A stretch of 64,000 nucleotides of DNA, from the NCBI GenBank assembly GCA_963824345.1, contig CAWGOZ010000020.1:248001-312000 (forward strand), given 5' to 3'. The notes beneath the pieces were generated by a model. The model was not told where the DNA came from, made no database searches, and was given only the letters and a program-made list of their open reading frames with translations. Position numbers and translations under genes: made by a program. This stretch comes from Palsa-89 sp963824345. Lineage in GTDB: Bacteria > Acidobacteriota > Terriglobia > Bryobacterales > Bryobacteraceae. Numbering within the stretch: the stretch's first letter is position 1; each line of letters opens with the position of its first letter. Of the stretch, positions 1-8,203 are shown piece by piece.

Positions 1-103
1 CGCCTTTATCGTTGGCGGCGGCGTCTTCGGCCGAACGAGCGGGAAAGCCAGCCATGAAAACCAGCGCGCCCAAAGACAATACGAGCGTCAGGATTTGCCG
101 CAT
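1..103 (-). CDS. N-terminal fragment of a secreted protein (truncated by window edge)
   Basis: An ATG on the minus strand at 101-103 opens a frame that runs off the left edge, giving about 34 codons. The translation starts MRQILTLVLSLGALVFMAG and continues into FPARSAED, a classical Sec signal peptide: a basic N-terminus, a hydrophobic core and a small-residue cleavage region. Only the export signal is visible, so the mature function cannot be assigned. It is divergent from rsfS, with 64 bp between the two starts. Confidence 0.55.
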   Translation of the reverse strand, partial: MRQILTLVLSLGALVFMAGFPARSAEDAAANDKG

Positions 104-167
104 TGGAAATTCCAGTGTACCATACGGATAGGAGAACTTTTTCCTTATTCGAGAACAACGTACTACA

Positions 168-554
168 TTGGTTCAACCCTCAGCCGTTCAATCCATTGCA
201 CCGCTGGTTACCACTCCACCGTGGCTCACTGCAGTTCGAGCCGCCGAATCCAAAAAGGCCCTGGACATTCGCGTGCTGGATTTGCGCGAAGTCACCTCGT
301 TCGCCGACTTCTTCGTGATTTGCAGCGGAAGCAACCCCAAGCAGATCCAGGCCATCAGCGAAGAGATCGGGCTGGAGCTTGGGAAGCAGGGCGAATATCC
401 GGTGAGTGTCGAGGGATTCTCAAACGCGGAATGGATCCTGGCCGATTTCGGCGATTATCTGATTCACGTCTTCTCGCCCAAAGCGCGCGCGTTTTACGAA
501 CTGGAGCGGCTGTGGCGGCACGCCAAAGTGGTTGAGATTCCGGCCGGCGTTTAG
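168..554 (+). CDS. rsfS: Ribosomal silencing factor RsfS
   Basis: A 128-aa protein of the RsfS/Iojap family. The family binds ribosomal protein L14 (uL14) on the 50S subunit and blocks subunit joining when nutrients are short. The diagnostic core is present at about residues 33-60: ALDIRVLDLREV, then SFADFFVICSGS and the helix beginning NPKQIQAI. The C-terminal half has WILADFGDYLIHVFSPKAR followed by FYELERLW, as expected. The frame opens at a TTG at 168; no ATG lies in frame before the conserved core. The 3' end overlaps the convergent adk gene by 4 bp. Confidence 0.9.
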   Translation: MVQPSAVQSIAPLVTTPPWLTAVRAAESKKALDIRVLDLREVTSFADFFVICSGSNPKQIQAISEEIGLELGKQGEYPVSVEGFSNAEWILADFGDYLIHVFSPKARAFYELERLWRHAKVVEIPAGV

Positions 555-1246
555 GACTCCTGCGCCTTGGCCTTGTTGCAGGAGCGGGATCCGTTCCTGG
601 CGATCACCGGCTCCAGAATCCCGGTAATTTCCTCGAAGATGTAGCCGGGCGAGCGATCTCCACGAATTTGATGATACATGCGGTCCTGGTAATAGGCCAG
701 CACCGGCCGCGTCAACTCATCGTAGGTGCGAATCCTCTCGGACACCACCTCTTCGCTGTCATCCTTGCGAGTGACCAGCGGCGTGCCATCGTCGTCGCAA
801 ATCCCGGGAGACTTGGGCGGCTGATGCAGCAGGTTGTAAATTCGCTTGCAGGTGGGGCACTGGCGGCGCGAAGTGAGCCGGCCCACCAACGCATCCAGTG
901 GAACATCCAGGTGCAAAACGATGGGCGATTGGAATTGTTGCCGGGCCAGCAGTTGGTCCAGATACTCGGCTTGTTCCACGGTTCTGGGGTAGCCGTCCAG
1001 CAGAAAGCCGTGCGCGCAGTCCGGCAGAGACACGCGTTGCGCGAGCATGCGGTTGACGAGATCGTCACCCACTAATCCCCCACCGGACATAATGGACTTT
1101 GCGGCTTTCCCCAACGCCGTTCCGGCCTTGATTTCCTCGCGCAGCATATCGCCGGTCGAGATAGCCGGAATGCCCAACCAGTGTGAGATTTTTCCTGACT
1201 GCGTTCCTTTGCCGCTACCCGGAGGTCCAAAGAGCAGAAGGACCAA
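551..1246 (-). CDS. adk: Adenylate kinase
   Basis: A 231-aa cytoplasmic adenylate kinase that interconverts ATP + AMP and 2 ADP. The P-loop GPPGSGKGT is at residues 7-15, the AMP-binding segment with STGDMLR is near 30-36, and LDGYPRT is near 83-89. The LID domain has a zinc site: Cys130, Cys133, Cys150 and Asp153, in the Cys-X2-Cys-X16-Cys-X2-Asp spacing of zinc-type kinases. It is slightly longer than the usual 215 aa, with a basic C-terminal tail rich in Lys, Arg and Asn. It stands alone here, outside its common ribosomal-protein/secY context. The 3' end overlaps rsfS convergently. Confidence 0.96.
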   Translation of the reverse strand: MVLLLFGPPGSGKGTQSGKISHWLGIPAISTGDMLREEIKAGTALGKAAKSIMSGGGLVGDDLVNRMLAQRVSLPDCAHGFLLDGYPRTVEQAEYLDQLLARQQFQSPIVLHLDVPLDALVGRLTSRRQCPTCKRIYNLLHQPPKSPGICDDDGTPLVTRKDDSEEVVSERIRTYDELTRPVLAYYQDRMYHQIRGDRSPGYIFEEITGILEPVIARNGSRSCNKAKAQES

Positions 1247-1342
1247 ACCACCCTCCGTTCCCGATCATACTACTGCAATAGGCTGACACAACTCATTTCC
1301 ACAGTCAGCGATTCCCCACGAAAAGACTATCACTATTTTGTC

Positions 1343-1372
1343 CCGCGCGTACCACGAATGGGGCACGCGCGG
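1343..1372. other. Inverted repeat downstream of the methyltransferase gene
   Basis: CCGCGCGT at 1343-1350 pairs perfectly with ACGCGCGG at 1365-1372 across a 14-nt loop. It lies 27 nt beyond the stop codon of the O-methyltransferase, at the end of the long purine operon. This placement suits a transcription terminator or a 3' stabilising hairpin. No clear T-run follows on the minus strand, so a canonical intrinsic terminator is not shown. The rest of 1247-1398 shows nothing else recognisable. Confidence 0.35.
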
Positions 1373-1398
1373 TTCCAGTACCGGGTCCCGATGCGAGA

Positions 1399-2064
1399 TC
1401 AGGACTTCTTACAAGCCAGCGTGACGCCATCGCGAACCGCCAGCATACTCAACCAGACCCGGTCATCGGCCTTCAATTGCTCATTAAAAGCCCGGATGGC
1501 GCGCGTGTCCGGATCATCGACGGATGGATCGATCACGCGGCCATACCAGAGTACATTGTCCACGGCGATCAATCCACCGGGCCGCAGCAGGACCAGCGCG
1601 CGCTCGTAATAATTTGCATAATTGGTCTTGTCGGCATCGATGAAGACGAAATCGAAGCGATTGCCCTGGCCACTCGCGATGAGGTCGTCAAGGGTGTTGA
1701 GCGCCCGTCCGATGCGCAGATCGATCTTGCGGTCGACGCCGGCCTCGCGCCAATAGCGCCGCGCCACGGCCGTCCATTCCTCATTGATGTCGCAGGCGAT
1801 GATGCGGCCGTCATCGGGCAGCGCCTGCGCCACCGCCAGCGCGCTGTAGCCGGTGAAAACGCCGATCTCGATGGTGCGGCGAGCGCCAATCAAGTGCATC
1901 AGCAGAGCCATGAACTGGCCCTTCTCCGCGGAAATCTGGAGGTTCGAGTTGGGAAGCTGGGCGGTTTCCTCGCGCAGCCGCCGCAGGACGTCGGGCTCGC
2001 GCAACGCGACGCGCCGCATGTATTCCCAGAGCGGCTCGCCGATGGTGAGGTCTTGCATGGACAT
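1399..2064 (-). CDS. Class I SAM-dependent O-methyltransferase (caffeoyl-CoA OMT-like)
   Basis: A 221-aa cation-dependent catechol/caffeoyl-CoA type O-methyltransferase. SAM motif I (EIGVFTGYSALAVA) spans about residues 66-79. The metal-binding segment FIDADKTNY is near 141-149, followed by VDNVLWYG with the second metal Asp-Asn pair at about 169-170. The start is ATG at 2064 or, more likely, ATG at 2058, because the AAGGG sequence upstream is better spaced for the latter. The gap from the ureidoglycolate hydrolase stop is under 15 bp on the same strand, so it appears to be the last gene of the purine operon. No purine catabolic step needs this enzyme; its substrate is unknown. Confidence 0.85.
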   Translation of the reverse strand: MSMQDLTIGEPLWEYMRRVALREPDVLRRLREETAQLPNSNLQISAEKGQFMALLMHLIGARRTIEIGVFTGYSALAVAQALPDDGRIIACDINEEWTAVARRYWREAGVDRKIDLRIGRALNTLDDLIASGQGNRFDFVFIDADKTNYANYYERALVLLRPGGLIAVDNVLWYGRVIDPSVDDPDTRAIRAFNEQLKADDRVWLSMLAVRDGVTLACKKS

Positions 2065-2070
2065 TCCCTT

Positions 2071-3315
2071 CTATTGAACATCAGCCAAGCGTGCGAGAGT
2101 TTCAGCCAGGACAAGTGTCCCTAGCGCGATGGCTTCGGGCGACGCATATTCGTCCGGGCGGTGACTCAGGCCGGCGCGGCACGGAATAAAGAGCATCGCA
2201 GTGGGCGCGATCCGCGACATAAAGAGCGAGTCATGATAAGCGCGGCTGATCATGCGCTCGATCCGCAAGCCGTGCGCTTCCGAGGATTGCACGAGCGCGT
2301 CCACGATACGCGGATCGCAGTGCGCAGGCGGGTCGGCATTCACAAGTTCCACTTTGGCCTGGACGCCGCGCCTGCGCGCGATCTGTTCCGCGGCACGCTG
2401 GATTTTCTGCAGCACGGAATCGCGGCGGGCCTGGTCGATATCGCGAATATCCACCTCCATCCGTGCGCGACTCGGGATGCTGTTGACGGCGCCAGGAAAA
2501 ATATCGCAAACGCCCACAGTGGCCACCGTGTCGGGCGAGCCGCTGGAGCGCGCTCCATGCTCCACCGCGAGCGCGATCTCGGCGGCGGCGAGAAATGCAT
2601 CGTGGCGATCCAGCATCAGCACCGCGCCGGCGTGTCCGCCTTCGCCCTGGATGGCGATGTTGAGTGTGGCCGGCCCGGCGATCGCGGTAACCACTCCCAA
2701 CGGCACATTGTGTTGCTCCAGAAGCGGTCCTTGTTCAATGTGCATTTCAATGAATGCCGCATAGGTTCCCGGCGGAAGCCGCACCGATGACAGTGGGCCA
2801 TCGAAACCGGCCGCGGATCGAGCCTGATCGAGCGTGACTCCGTCGCGATCTTTGTACTGAGCCGCAGCGGCGGGGTCCAGAAGGCCGGATAACAGCCGGC
2901 TTCCCATGCATCCGATTCCAAATCGCGTGGGTTCTTCCGATGTGAAGACGATCAGCTCGATCGACCTGCGGGGTTGGTAGCCGGCACGCATCAATGCGCG
3001 GATCGCTTCCAGGCCGCCCAGTACGCCCACAGTTCCGTCGAAACGCCCGGCATTGGGAATGGCGTCGATGTGGGAACCGGTTGCGACCGGTGGAAGATCG
3101 CTTTCCAGACCGGCCCAACGCGCGAAAGTGTTTCCCACCGCGTCTTCTCGTATCGCGAGCCCAGCGTCGCGGCAGAGGCTCTTGACGAATTCGCGGCCGC
3201 GCACGTCCGTTTCCGTGAAGACCACGCGCGTGACCACGGGAGGAGCTTCGGCGGAAATCGCGCTCAGAGCTTCCAGTTCGGCCTCCAGGCGCTCGTGATC
3301 GATCTCGAGTTTCAT
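2071..3315 (-). CDS. Ureidoglycolate amidohydrolase (M20 family)
   Basis: A 414-aa metal-dependent M20/amidase-hydantoinase family enzyme, best read as ureidoglycolate amidohydrolase: (S)-ureidoglycolate to glyoxylate, CO2 and 2 NH3. Metal-site motifs are GSHIDAIPNAGRFDG near residue 80, SEEPTRFG near 125 and EMHIEQGP near 190. From memory, plant UAH proteins carry SEEPTRFG and the C-terminal ISRAYHDSLFM block, whereas allantoate enzymes have SEEEG and SGAGHDA. The start is ATG at 3313-3315, overlapping the upstream TGA as ATGA; an upstream frame extension with unlike sequence was rejected. The preceding gene makes its substrate. The fallback name is Zn-dependent allantoate/carbamoyl amidohydrolase. 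Confidence 0.85.
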   Translation of the reverse strand: MKLEIDHERLEAELEALSAISAEAPPVVTRVVFTETDVRGREFVKSLCRDAGLAIREDAVGNTFARWAGLESDLPPVATGSHIDAIPNAGRFDGTVGVLGGLEAIRALMRAGYQPRRSIELIVFTSEEPTRFGIGCMGSRLLSGLLDPAAAAQYKDRDGVTLDQARSAAGFDGPLSSVRLPPGTYAAFIEMHIEQGPLLEQHNVPLGVVTAIAGPATLNIAIQGEGGHAGAVLMLDRHDAFLAAAEIALAVEHGARSSGSPDTVATVGVCDIFPGAVNSIPSRARMEVDIRDIDQARRDSVLQKIQRAAEQIARRRGVQAKVELVNADPPAHCDPRIVDALVQSSEAHGLRIERMISRAYHDSLFMSRIAPTAMLFIPCRAGLSHRPDEYASPEAIALGTLVLAETLARLADVQ

Positions 3316-4022
3316 CGATTCCAATCTTTGTAGATAAGGTATTTGGCGGGCGTCTTGCCGAGCGCCCCGAACCACTGCGGACAGAACGGCGCCATCCAAA
3401 TGAAATCGCCTTCCGCCACCGGATACCATTGATCGCCGAGGCGGTAGACACCGCCGCCCCCGAGCATCAAGAGGCCATGTTCCATGACATGCATCTCGAC
3501 CATGGCAAGCGTTGCGCCGGGAAGATAGGTCATGGTATTGACCGCAAAATCGAAAGAGGGATGGTCGGGAACAAGGGCGCGAACTTCCAGCGCGGGGTCG
3601 CCCATCAAAGGCGTGGCGGCGATGTCTTTTTCATGGCCGATGGTGAACGTGGGCGCCGCTACGCCGGGCAAGAGCTGATACGGCTTCTCGATAATCGCGG
3701 CTCGCGCGGGATTTGTCGCGGAGATATTGGCGGCATGCCGCGGCGGGAAATACGCGTAGCCGCCACTGGCCAGGAGCGCGCCATCGATTTGCAGCTCGCC
3801 GTCCAAAACGTACACGAAGCGTTGCGCGGAGGCAGGCTCCAGCGATCCGCCCGCCTCGAACTCAGCCGTGTACTCGGTGAATCGCGCGCCGAGAGCCGGC
3901 GCGGCGTGAACGATGGCCGTGGCCTTCTGCATTCCAGGCAGAGCGGCTCGAACGAACGTATCCGGAGTCTGGAGAATATGATCGGCTCGGCGAGCGCCGC
4001 GGGTTTGTCCTAAATGGTGCAT
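3312..4022 (-). CDS. (S)-ureidoglycine aminohydrolase (bicupin)
   Basis: A 236-aa bicupin that releases ammonia from (S)-ureidoglycine to give (S)-ureidoglycolate; E. coli AllE/YlbA is the reference. The first cupin contains RFVYVLDGELQ and YAYFPPRHA. The second contains ATLAMVEMHVMEHGLLMLGG and EGDFIWMAPFCPQWF, the conserved metal and substrate region. A C-terminal YLIYKDWNR ends the protein, as in characterised members. It sits between allantoinase (8-bp gap) and the ureidoglycolate hydrolase (ATGA overlap), completing the stereospecific ureide route to glyoxylate. Confidence 0.92.
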   Translation of the reverse strand: MHHLGQTRGARRADHILQTPDTFVRAALPGMQKATAIVHAAPALGARFTEYTAEFEAGGSLEPASAQRFVYVLDGELQIDGALLASGGYAYFPPRHAANISATNPARAAIIEKPYQLLPGVAAPTFTIGHEKDIAATPLMGDPALEVRALVPDHPSFDFAVNTMTYLPGATLAMVEMHVMEHGLLMLGGGGVYRLGDQWYPVAEGDFIWMAPFCPQWFGALGKTPAKYLIYKDWNR

Positions 4023-4030
4023 AAATGTTT

Positions 4031-5335
4031 TTAGCGAATGGGCCGCACGAACTTTCCCTGGCCGCGCGCGGTGATTTTACCGGACGCAAAGATGGTTTCG
4101 CCGCGGCGTATCGTACGCTCCACGCTACCTCGAAAGGTAGACCCGAGGTAGGGGTTCGTCGAAGGGTGCCGCTGCATCAGATGTTCGGGACGCAATTGGA
4201 CCGATCGAGAGACATCCACGAGCGACAGATCGGCGTCCATGCCGACCGCGATACGGCCTTTGGCAGGAATTCGAAATCTTCGGGCTGGTTCGGCCGCGAT
4301 GAGCGTCGAGATACGTTCGAGAGTGAGTTGACGGCAATGATGGCCGCGATCGAGCAGCACTGCAAGAGTGGATTGCACGCCGGCGATGCCGCCCCAGGCT
4401 TTTGCGAAATCTCCGGATTTCATGTCGAGCGGCGCGGGCGAATGATCGGATGCCACAATGTCGACCGCTCCGGCCAGTAGTTGGCCCCAGAGACCATTTT
4501 GTTCCGCGGCGTCTCGTAATGGGGGCGCGCATTTCGCGACGGCTCCCAACCGTTCCACGTCATCTTCGGTAAAGAAAAGATAGTGTGGGCAAGTCTCGAT
4601 AGAAACGTCCGTTCCTTTTGCGCGGGCCTCGGCAGCGAGCGCGACGCCTCGCCCGGAGCTGACGTGAACGATGTGCAGTTTCGCGCCTGCCTCGCGGGCG
4701 AGCAGCGTGGCGCGCTGGATGGCTTCAAGCTCAGCGATCACGGGACGCGAGGCCAGGAACGCCTTGATGCTACCGCCATCCTGCGCGGCCATTCGCCCGG
4801 TGAGCTCCTGACTTTCCGCGTGCACCGCCACGGGCAGGCCAAGCCGGGCTGCTTCGCGCAATCCATCGAATAGAGTCAGATCGTCGGCGCGCGGAAACTC
4901 AGGCAATCCGGAATCGCAGAGAAACGCTTTGAAGCCGACGACGCCGCGGTCGGCCAGTTCCGCCATCTGAGGAACATTGCCGGGAATCAGTCCGCCCCAC
5001 AGCGCGAAGTCCGTAATTGAAGAGGCGGCCAGCGCTGCGCGTTTGTGATCGAACGCCTGGGCAGTGACAGTGCAAGGCGTCGAGTTCAGCGGCATGTCGA
5101 AGAACAGCGTTCCACCTCCAGCGGCCAGTGCCCGGCTGCCGGTGGCGGCGCCCTCCCAATCCGTTCGACCCGGCTCGTTAAAGTGGAGATGCACGTCGAT
5201 CAGTCCCGGAAACACGTGCCATCCTCGCGCGTCGATTTCTTGAGCCGCGCCTGGGAGCTGGGGCCCGATCGTGACGATCTTGCCGTTTTCAATTGCAATG
5301 TCCTCGGTATCGCCTCGCACCACCAGGTCAGGCAT
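4031..5335 (-). CDS. allB: Allantoinase
   Basis: A 434-aa amidohydrolase-superfamily allantoinase that hydrolyses (S)-allantoin to allantoate. DVHLHFNEPGRTDWEG near residue 50 carries the HxH metal pair. GFKAFLCDSG near 135 carries the lysine expected to be carbamylated as the bridging ligand. VHAES, LHIVHVSSGRG and ASDHSPAP supply the remaining ligands. ATG at 5333-5335 was chosen because the sequence from MPDLVVRG onward matches the family N-terminus; it overlaps the allC stop by 8 bp, which suggests translational coupling. Confidence 0.93.
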   Translation of the reverse strand: MPDLVVRGDTEDIAIENGKIVTIGPQLPGAAQEIDARGWHVFPGLIDVHLHFNEPGRTDWEGAATGSRALAAGGGTLFFDMPLNSTPCTVTAQAFDHKRAALAASSITDFALWGGLIPGNVPQMAELADRGVVGFKAFLCDSGLPEFPRADDLTLFDGLREAARLGLPVAVHAESQELTGRMAAQDGGSIKAFLASRPVIAELEAIQRATLLAREAGAKLHIVHVSSGRGVALAAEARAKGTDVSIETCPHYLFFTEDDVERLGAVAKCAPPLRDAAEQNGLWGQLLAGAVDIVASDHSPAPLDMKSGDFAKAWGGIAGVQSTLAVLLDRGHHCRQLTLERISTLIAAEPARRFRIPAKGRIAVGMDADLSLVDVSRSVQLRPEHLMQRHPSTNPYLGSTFRGSVERTIRRGETIFASGKITARGQGKFVRPIR

Positions 5336-6515
5336 GGCGGATCTCCAATTCTTCGAGGAATCGCATTCCAACTTCAAGAGCGGCGTCGACGTCTTCGGCG
5401 AGAACCGATTCGTCGGGGTGATGGCTGATACCGCCGGGGCTGCGAAGAAACAGCATCGCAGCGGGCATACGGCGCGCCATGATCATGGCGTCGTGCCCTG
5501 CGCCGCTCGACATGCGATGAACCGGGCGGCGAGAACTCGTCACGGCGCGCTCCAGCATCTGCACGAAGGTGGGGTCCATCGCGACAGCGGGTTGATCCAG
5601 ACGTTGCTCCCATGAAACTTTGAGGCAGCGCGAGGCCGCAGTCTGCTCGGCGCATCGCAGCAGTCGTGTGACCAAGTCGTGACGAATGGGGTCGATCGAG
5701 TGCCGGACATCCAAACTGGCGCTAACAGAACTCGGGATCACGTTGCTCGCTCCAGGAGACACACTCAAGCGGCCAACGGTGGCGACTGCACCCGGAATCG
5801 CGCGCGCTTCCCGTTCCACGGCAGCGATCCACTCTGACGCGCCGGCTAACGCGTCGCGCCTAAGGTTCATGGGCGTAGTCCCGGCGTGGTTCGCGCGGCC
5901 TTCAAAGAGCACGTCGAAACGAGTTTGGCCCGCGATGGTTTCCACAATGCCGAGCGGCAAGCCAAGAGTTTCAAGCACGGGACCCTGCTCGATGTGAAAC
6001 TCCAGGTATCCGAGAGCGTCGGCCGCCGTGCGCGCTTCGTTGACCCGCTTCGGATCTAATCCGAACGCGGCAATCGCGGGCGAGATCGTTTCGAGCAACT
6101 GATGATCGATGTCTCCGATCAATGCTCGGCTTCCGATGAATGGCACCCCGAATCGCATGCCTTCCTCTTCCGAGAATCCGATGACTTCAATCGCAAATGG
6201 CAGGCGGCGTCCGTCGAGACGCTCGATCAAGGCAACTCCCAGCACCACACCTAAGATCCCGTCGAAGGCTCCCGCGCGTGGAACCGTATCGAGATGAGAT
6301 CCGATGAACAGGCGTTGCGCGGAGGGCCGCTCAGATGAGTAAAGGCCGCGCAAGTTACCCGCATGATCGATGACTACGCTCATGCCGGCGCGCTCCATCC
6401 AGCCGCGCAGGTGCGCGTGCACCGCGTGCATCGGCTCGGATAAAAAAGTCCGCGTGGTTGCGCCGGCCTCCTCGCTGAACTGAGCCAAGACGCGGCATCG
6501 TTCGATTACATTCAT
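5328..6515 (-). CDS. allC: Allantoate amidohydrolase (M20 family)
   Basis: A 395-aa M20-family enzyme expected to split allantoate into (S)-ureidoglycine, NH3 and CO2. Motifs in order: GSHLDTVPRAGAFDG near residue 73, GFSEEEGMRFGVPF near 117, EFHIEQGPVLE near 174, ANHAGTTPMNLR near 208 (dimerisation lid), and SSGAGHDAM near 344 with GGISHHPDE. The SEEEG form separates it from the SEEPTRF paralogue three genes downstream. The start is either ATG at 6513-6515, forming ATGA with the uraH stop, or the GTG just upstream. It sits between HIU hydrolase and allantoinase. Confidence 0.9.
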   Translation of the reverse strand: MNVIERCRVLAQFSEEAGATTRTFLSEPMHAVHAHLRGWMERAGMSVVIDHAGNLRGLYSSERPSAQRLFIGSHLDTVPRAGAFDGILGVVLGVALIERLDGRRLPFAIEVIGFSEEEGMRFGVPFIGSRALIGDIDHQLLETISPAIAAFGLDPKRVNEARTAADALGYLEFHIEQGPVLETLGLPLGIVETIAGQTRFDVLFEGRANHAGTTPMNLRRDALAGASEWIAAVEREARAIPGAVATVGRLSVSPGASNVIPSSVSASLDVRHSIDPIRHDLVTRLLRCAEQTAASRCLKVSWEQRLDQPAVAMDPTFVQMLERAVTSSRRPVHRMSSGAGHDAMIMARRMPAAMLFLRSPGGISHHPDESVLAEDVDAALEVGMRFLEELEIRHA

Positions 6516-6856
6516 CACGAGCCCCGATATGTGCTGTAACCGTACGGATTCAGAAGAAGCGGCACGTGATAGTTGCCATTTGGATCCGCGACTCCAAAGC
6601 GAACGACGACGAGATCGAAGAACGGCGGGTCAGCGAGCGCAGCCCCCATGGCCCGAAAATAGTCGCCGGCGTGAAAGGTCAACTCGTAGACGCCGGTTTC
6701 AAGGCGATCGGCGGAGATCAGTGGCGGGTCCGTCCGGCCGTCGCTATCGGTAACCACCGATTTTATGAGCTTAGAGCAAAAGTGCAGATCGACCTTCACG
6801 CCCTGCGCGGGTCTGCCGCGCGAGGTGTCAAGCACATGTGTGGAGACGCGGGCCAT
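6515..6856 (-). CDS. uraH: 5-hydroxyisourate hydrolase (transthyretin-like)
   Basis: A 113-aa transthyretin-related protein that hydrolyses 5-hydroxyisourate, the product of uricase, to OHCU. The N-terminal STHVLDTSRGRPA carries the catalytic His near residue 7. The C-terminal signature YRGS is the last four residues, preceded by HVPLLLNPYGYS with the second His. Length is typical for bacterial HIUase without a signal peptide. One base separates it from the uricase stop and it overlaps allC, so it is inside the operon. Confidence 0.96.
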   Translation of the reverse strand: MARVSTHVLDTSRGRPAQGVKVDLHFCSKLIKSVVTDSDGRTDPPLISADRLETGVYELTFHAGDYFRAMGAALADPPFFDLVVVRFGVADPNGNYHVPLLLNPYGYSTYRGS

Positions 6857-6857
6857 T

Positions 6858-7712
6858 CTATCTCTTCAAGCGTAAGCCAAGGATGCCGAACGGAGGACGC
6901 GCTTCGGTGTAGACGCCGAGTTCCTGGCCGCGCTCGGCGATGGTATCCCAGGTCCGGTTGTTCGCTTCCAGATGCACTTCAGCGATACTCGGAATTTCCG
7001 CAAGCATTTTCGTACCGATCTGATAGATCACCTGTTGGATGCTTCCGGACTCGAATCCATGAAAGACCTCGCGGACGACGCGCCGTACAGTCGCCGTGAC
7101 GGCGCCTGCACTCAAGCCGCGGGAAGGTTCAGTGTACAGCCACTCCAGATCCAGCCACATATGCAAGGGGCGATTGGCGATGTCGGGCAGCGTGGTGTAT
7201 TGATCCCGCACGAAGCCGTGGAATGCGCTTCCGCCCAATCGCAAAAGCTTGAAGCCGGAGATGCCGGAGGTGAGCTCCAGAATTCCGTTGCGATCGAGTT
7301 CCAGGCGCGCGGTGGCGCGGTCCGGGCCTGCGGGCGCGAACGCAACATCGCTATCCGGAAGGGCCGCGTACGGAATCTCGACGGCCGACATTTGCAAGCC
7401 TTGTACTTGCGGATATGTATCGAGGAATTTTGTTCCGAGGAAGCGGCAACAATCCTCGAGATCCGATCCTTGGAAGTGGAGCATCTCACGCTGCACGAAG
7501 TTCTTCATGGAGTCGGTGGCGATTAGACCCGTGTTATCGCCGGTCGTATAGGTTGGCCAAAACGCGTCGCCATACACCAGGATCGCGATATTGGCGCCGA
7601 AAACGGGGCTGGCGCCGGGCGCGCTTTTGCCATCCCGGTTCAGACGGTACACGGTCACGTCGCCCTTGCCGTAGTAACTTCGCTTCCACCCGCTCGCAAA
7701 TTGTCCAATCAC
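6858..7712 (-). CDS. pucL: Urate oxidase (cofactor-free uricase)
   Basis: A 284-aa uricase of the T-fold family, oxidising urate with O2 to 5-hydroxyisourate and H2O2 without metal or flavin. SYYGKGDVTVYRL at the N-terminus carries the catalytic lysine, TGDNTGLIATDSMKN (about 57-71) the catalytic threonine, and SAFHGFVRDQYTTLPD (about 162-177) the substrate clamp. Near the C-terminus, EVHLEANNRTWD and GIFGL-like sequence complete the fold. It overlaps the upstream OHCU decarboxylase by ATGA, so all three enzymes of the urate-to-allantoin step are adjacent. Confidence 0.96.
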   Translation of the reverse strand: MIGQFASGWKRSYYGKGDVTVYRLNRDGKSAPGASPVFGANIAILVYGDAFWPTYTTGDNTGLIATDSMKNFVQREMLHFQGSDLEDCCRFLGTKFLDTYPQVQGLQMSAVEIPYAALPDSDVAFAPAGPDRATARLELDRNGILELTSGISGFKLLRLGGSAFHGFVRDQYTTLPDIANRPLHMWLDLEWLYTEPSRGLSAGAVTATVRRVVREVFHGFESGSIQQVIYQIGTKMLAEIPSIAEVHLEANNRTWDTIAERGQELGVYTEARPPFGILGLRLKR

Positions 7713-8203
7713 GATGTGATCAAGCCCTCCAGGCGAAATCGCGCGATCCGATACACTTGCCGGAGCGCCTCGCGGAATTCATCCTCTGGCGCAGATTCCA
7801 TTCTCGCCTGAAGCGCGCGCAAAATATCGTGCGTGGTGCTGCCCTTCACGGCCAGCAGGAAAGGAAATCCGAAGCGGGCGCGATAGGCGGCGTTGAGTCG
7901 CTGGAGTTGCTCGAATTCGCTGGGCGTCAGGCGGTCCAAACCGACGCCGGCCTGCTCGTTGGTGGACGCCGGGCTCAGGCGCGCGCGTGCGCCCAGATCC
8001 GGATGCGCTTTCAACAGCGCGAGCCTTTCGGCGAAGGTGGCGTTCTCAACTTTTTCGGCCATGATGCCGTGCAGAGCGTCCAAGCTGGCGAATGGCCGTG
8101 CATGGAAGGCGCGCTCAGCCACCCAGGGAGAATCTTCGAAGATCCAGCCGACGGCCTGGATGAAGCCTGCCTGATCGAGAAGATTCAGTTCGGCAATTGT
8201 CAT
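7709..8203 (-). CDS. uraD: OHCU decarboxylase
   Basis: A 164-aa 2-oxo-4-hydroxy-4-carboxy-5-ureidoimidazoline decarboxylase, giving stereospecific (S)-allantoin. The catalytic histidine lies in LLKAHPDLGARARL (about 62-75), followed by STNEQAGVGLDRL and the substrate-binding RFGFPFLLAVKG (about 110-121). It overlaps both guanine deaminase (8200-8203) and uricase (7709-7712) as ATGA junctions. Confidence 0.95.
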   Translation of the reverse strand: MTIAELNLLDQAGFIQAVGWIFEDSPWVAERAFHARPFASLDALHGIMAEKVENATFAERLALLKAHPDLGARARLSPASTNEQAGVGLDRLTPSEFEQLQRLNAAYRARFGFPFLLAVKGSTTHDILRALQARMESAPEDEFREALRQVYRIARFRLEGLITS

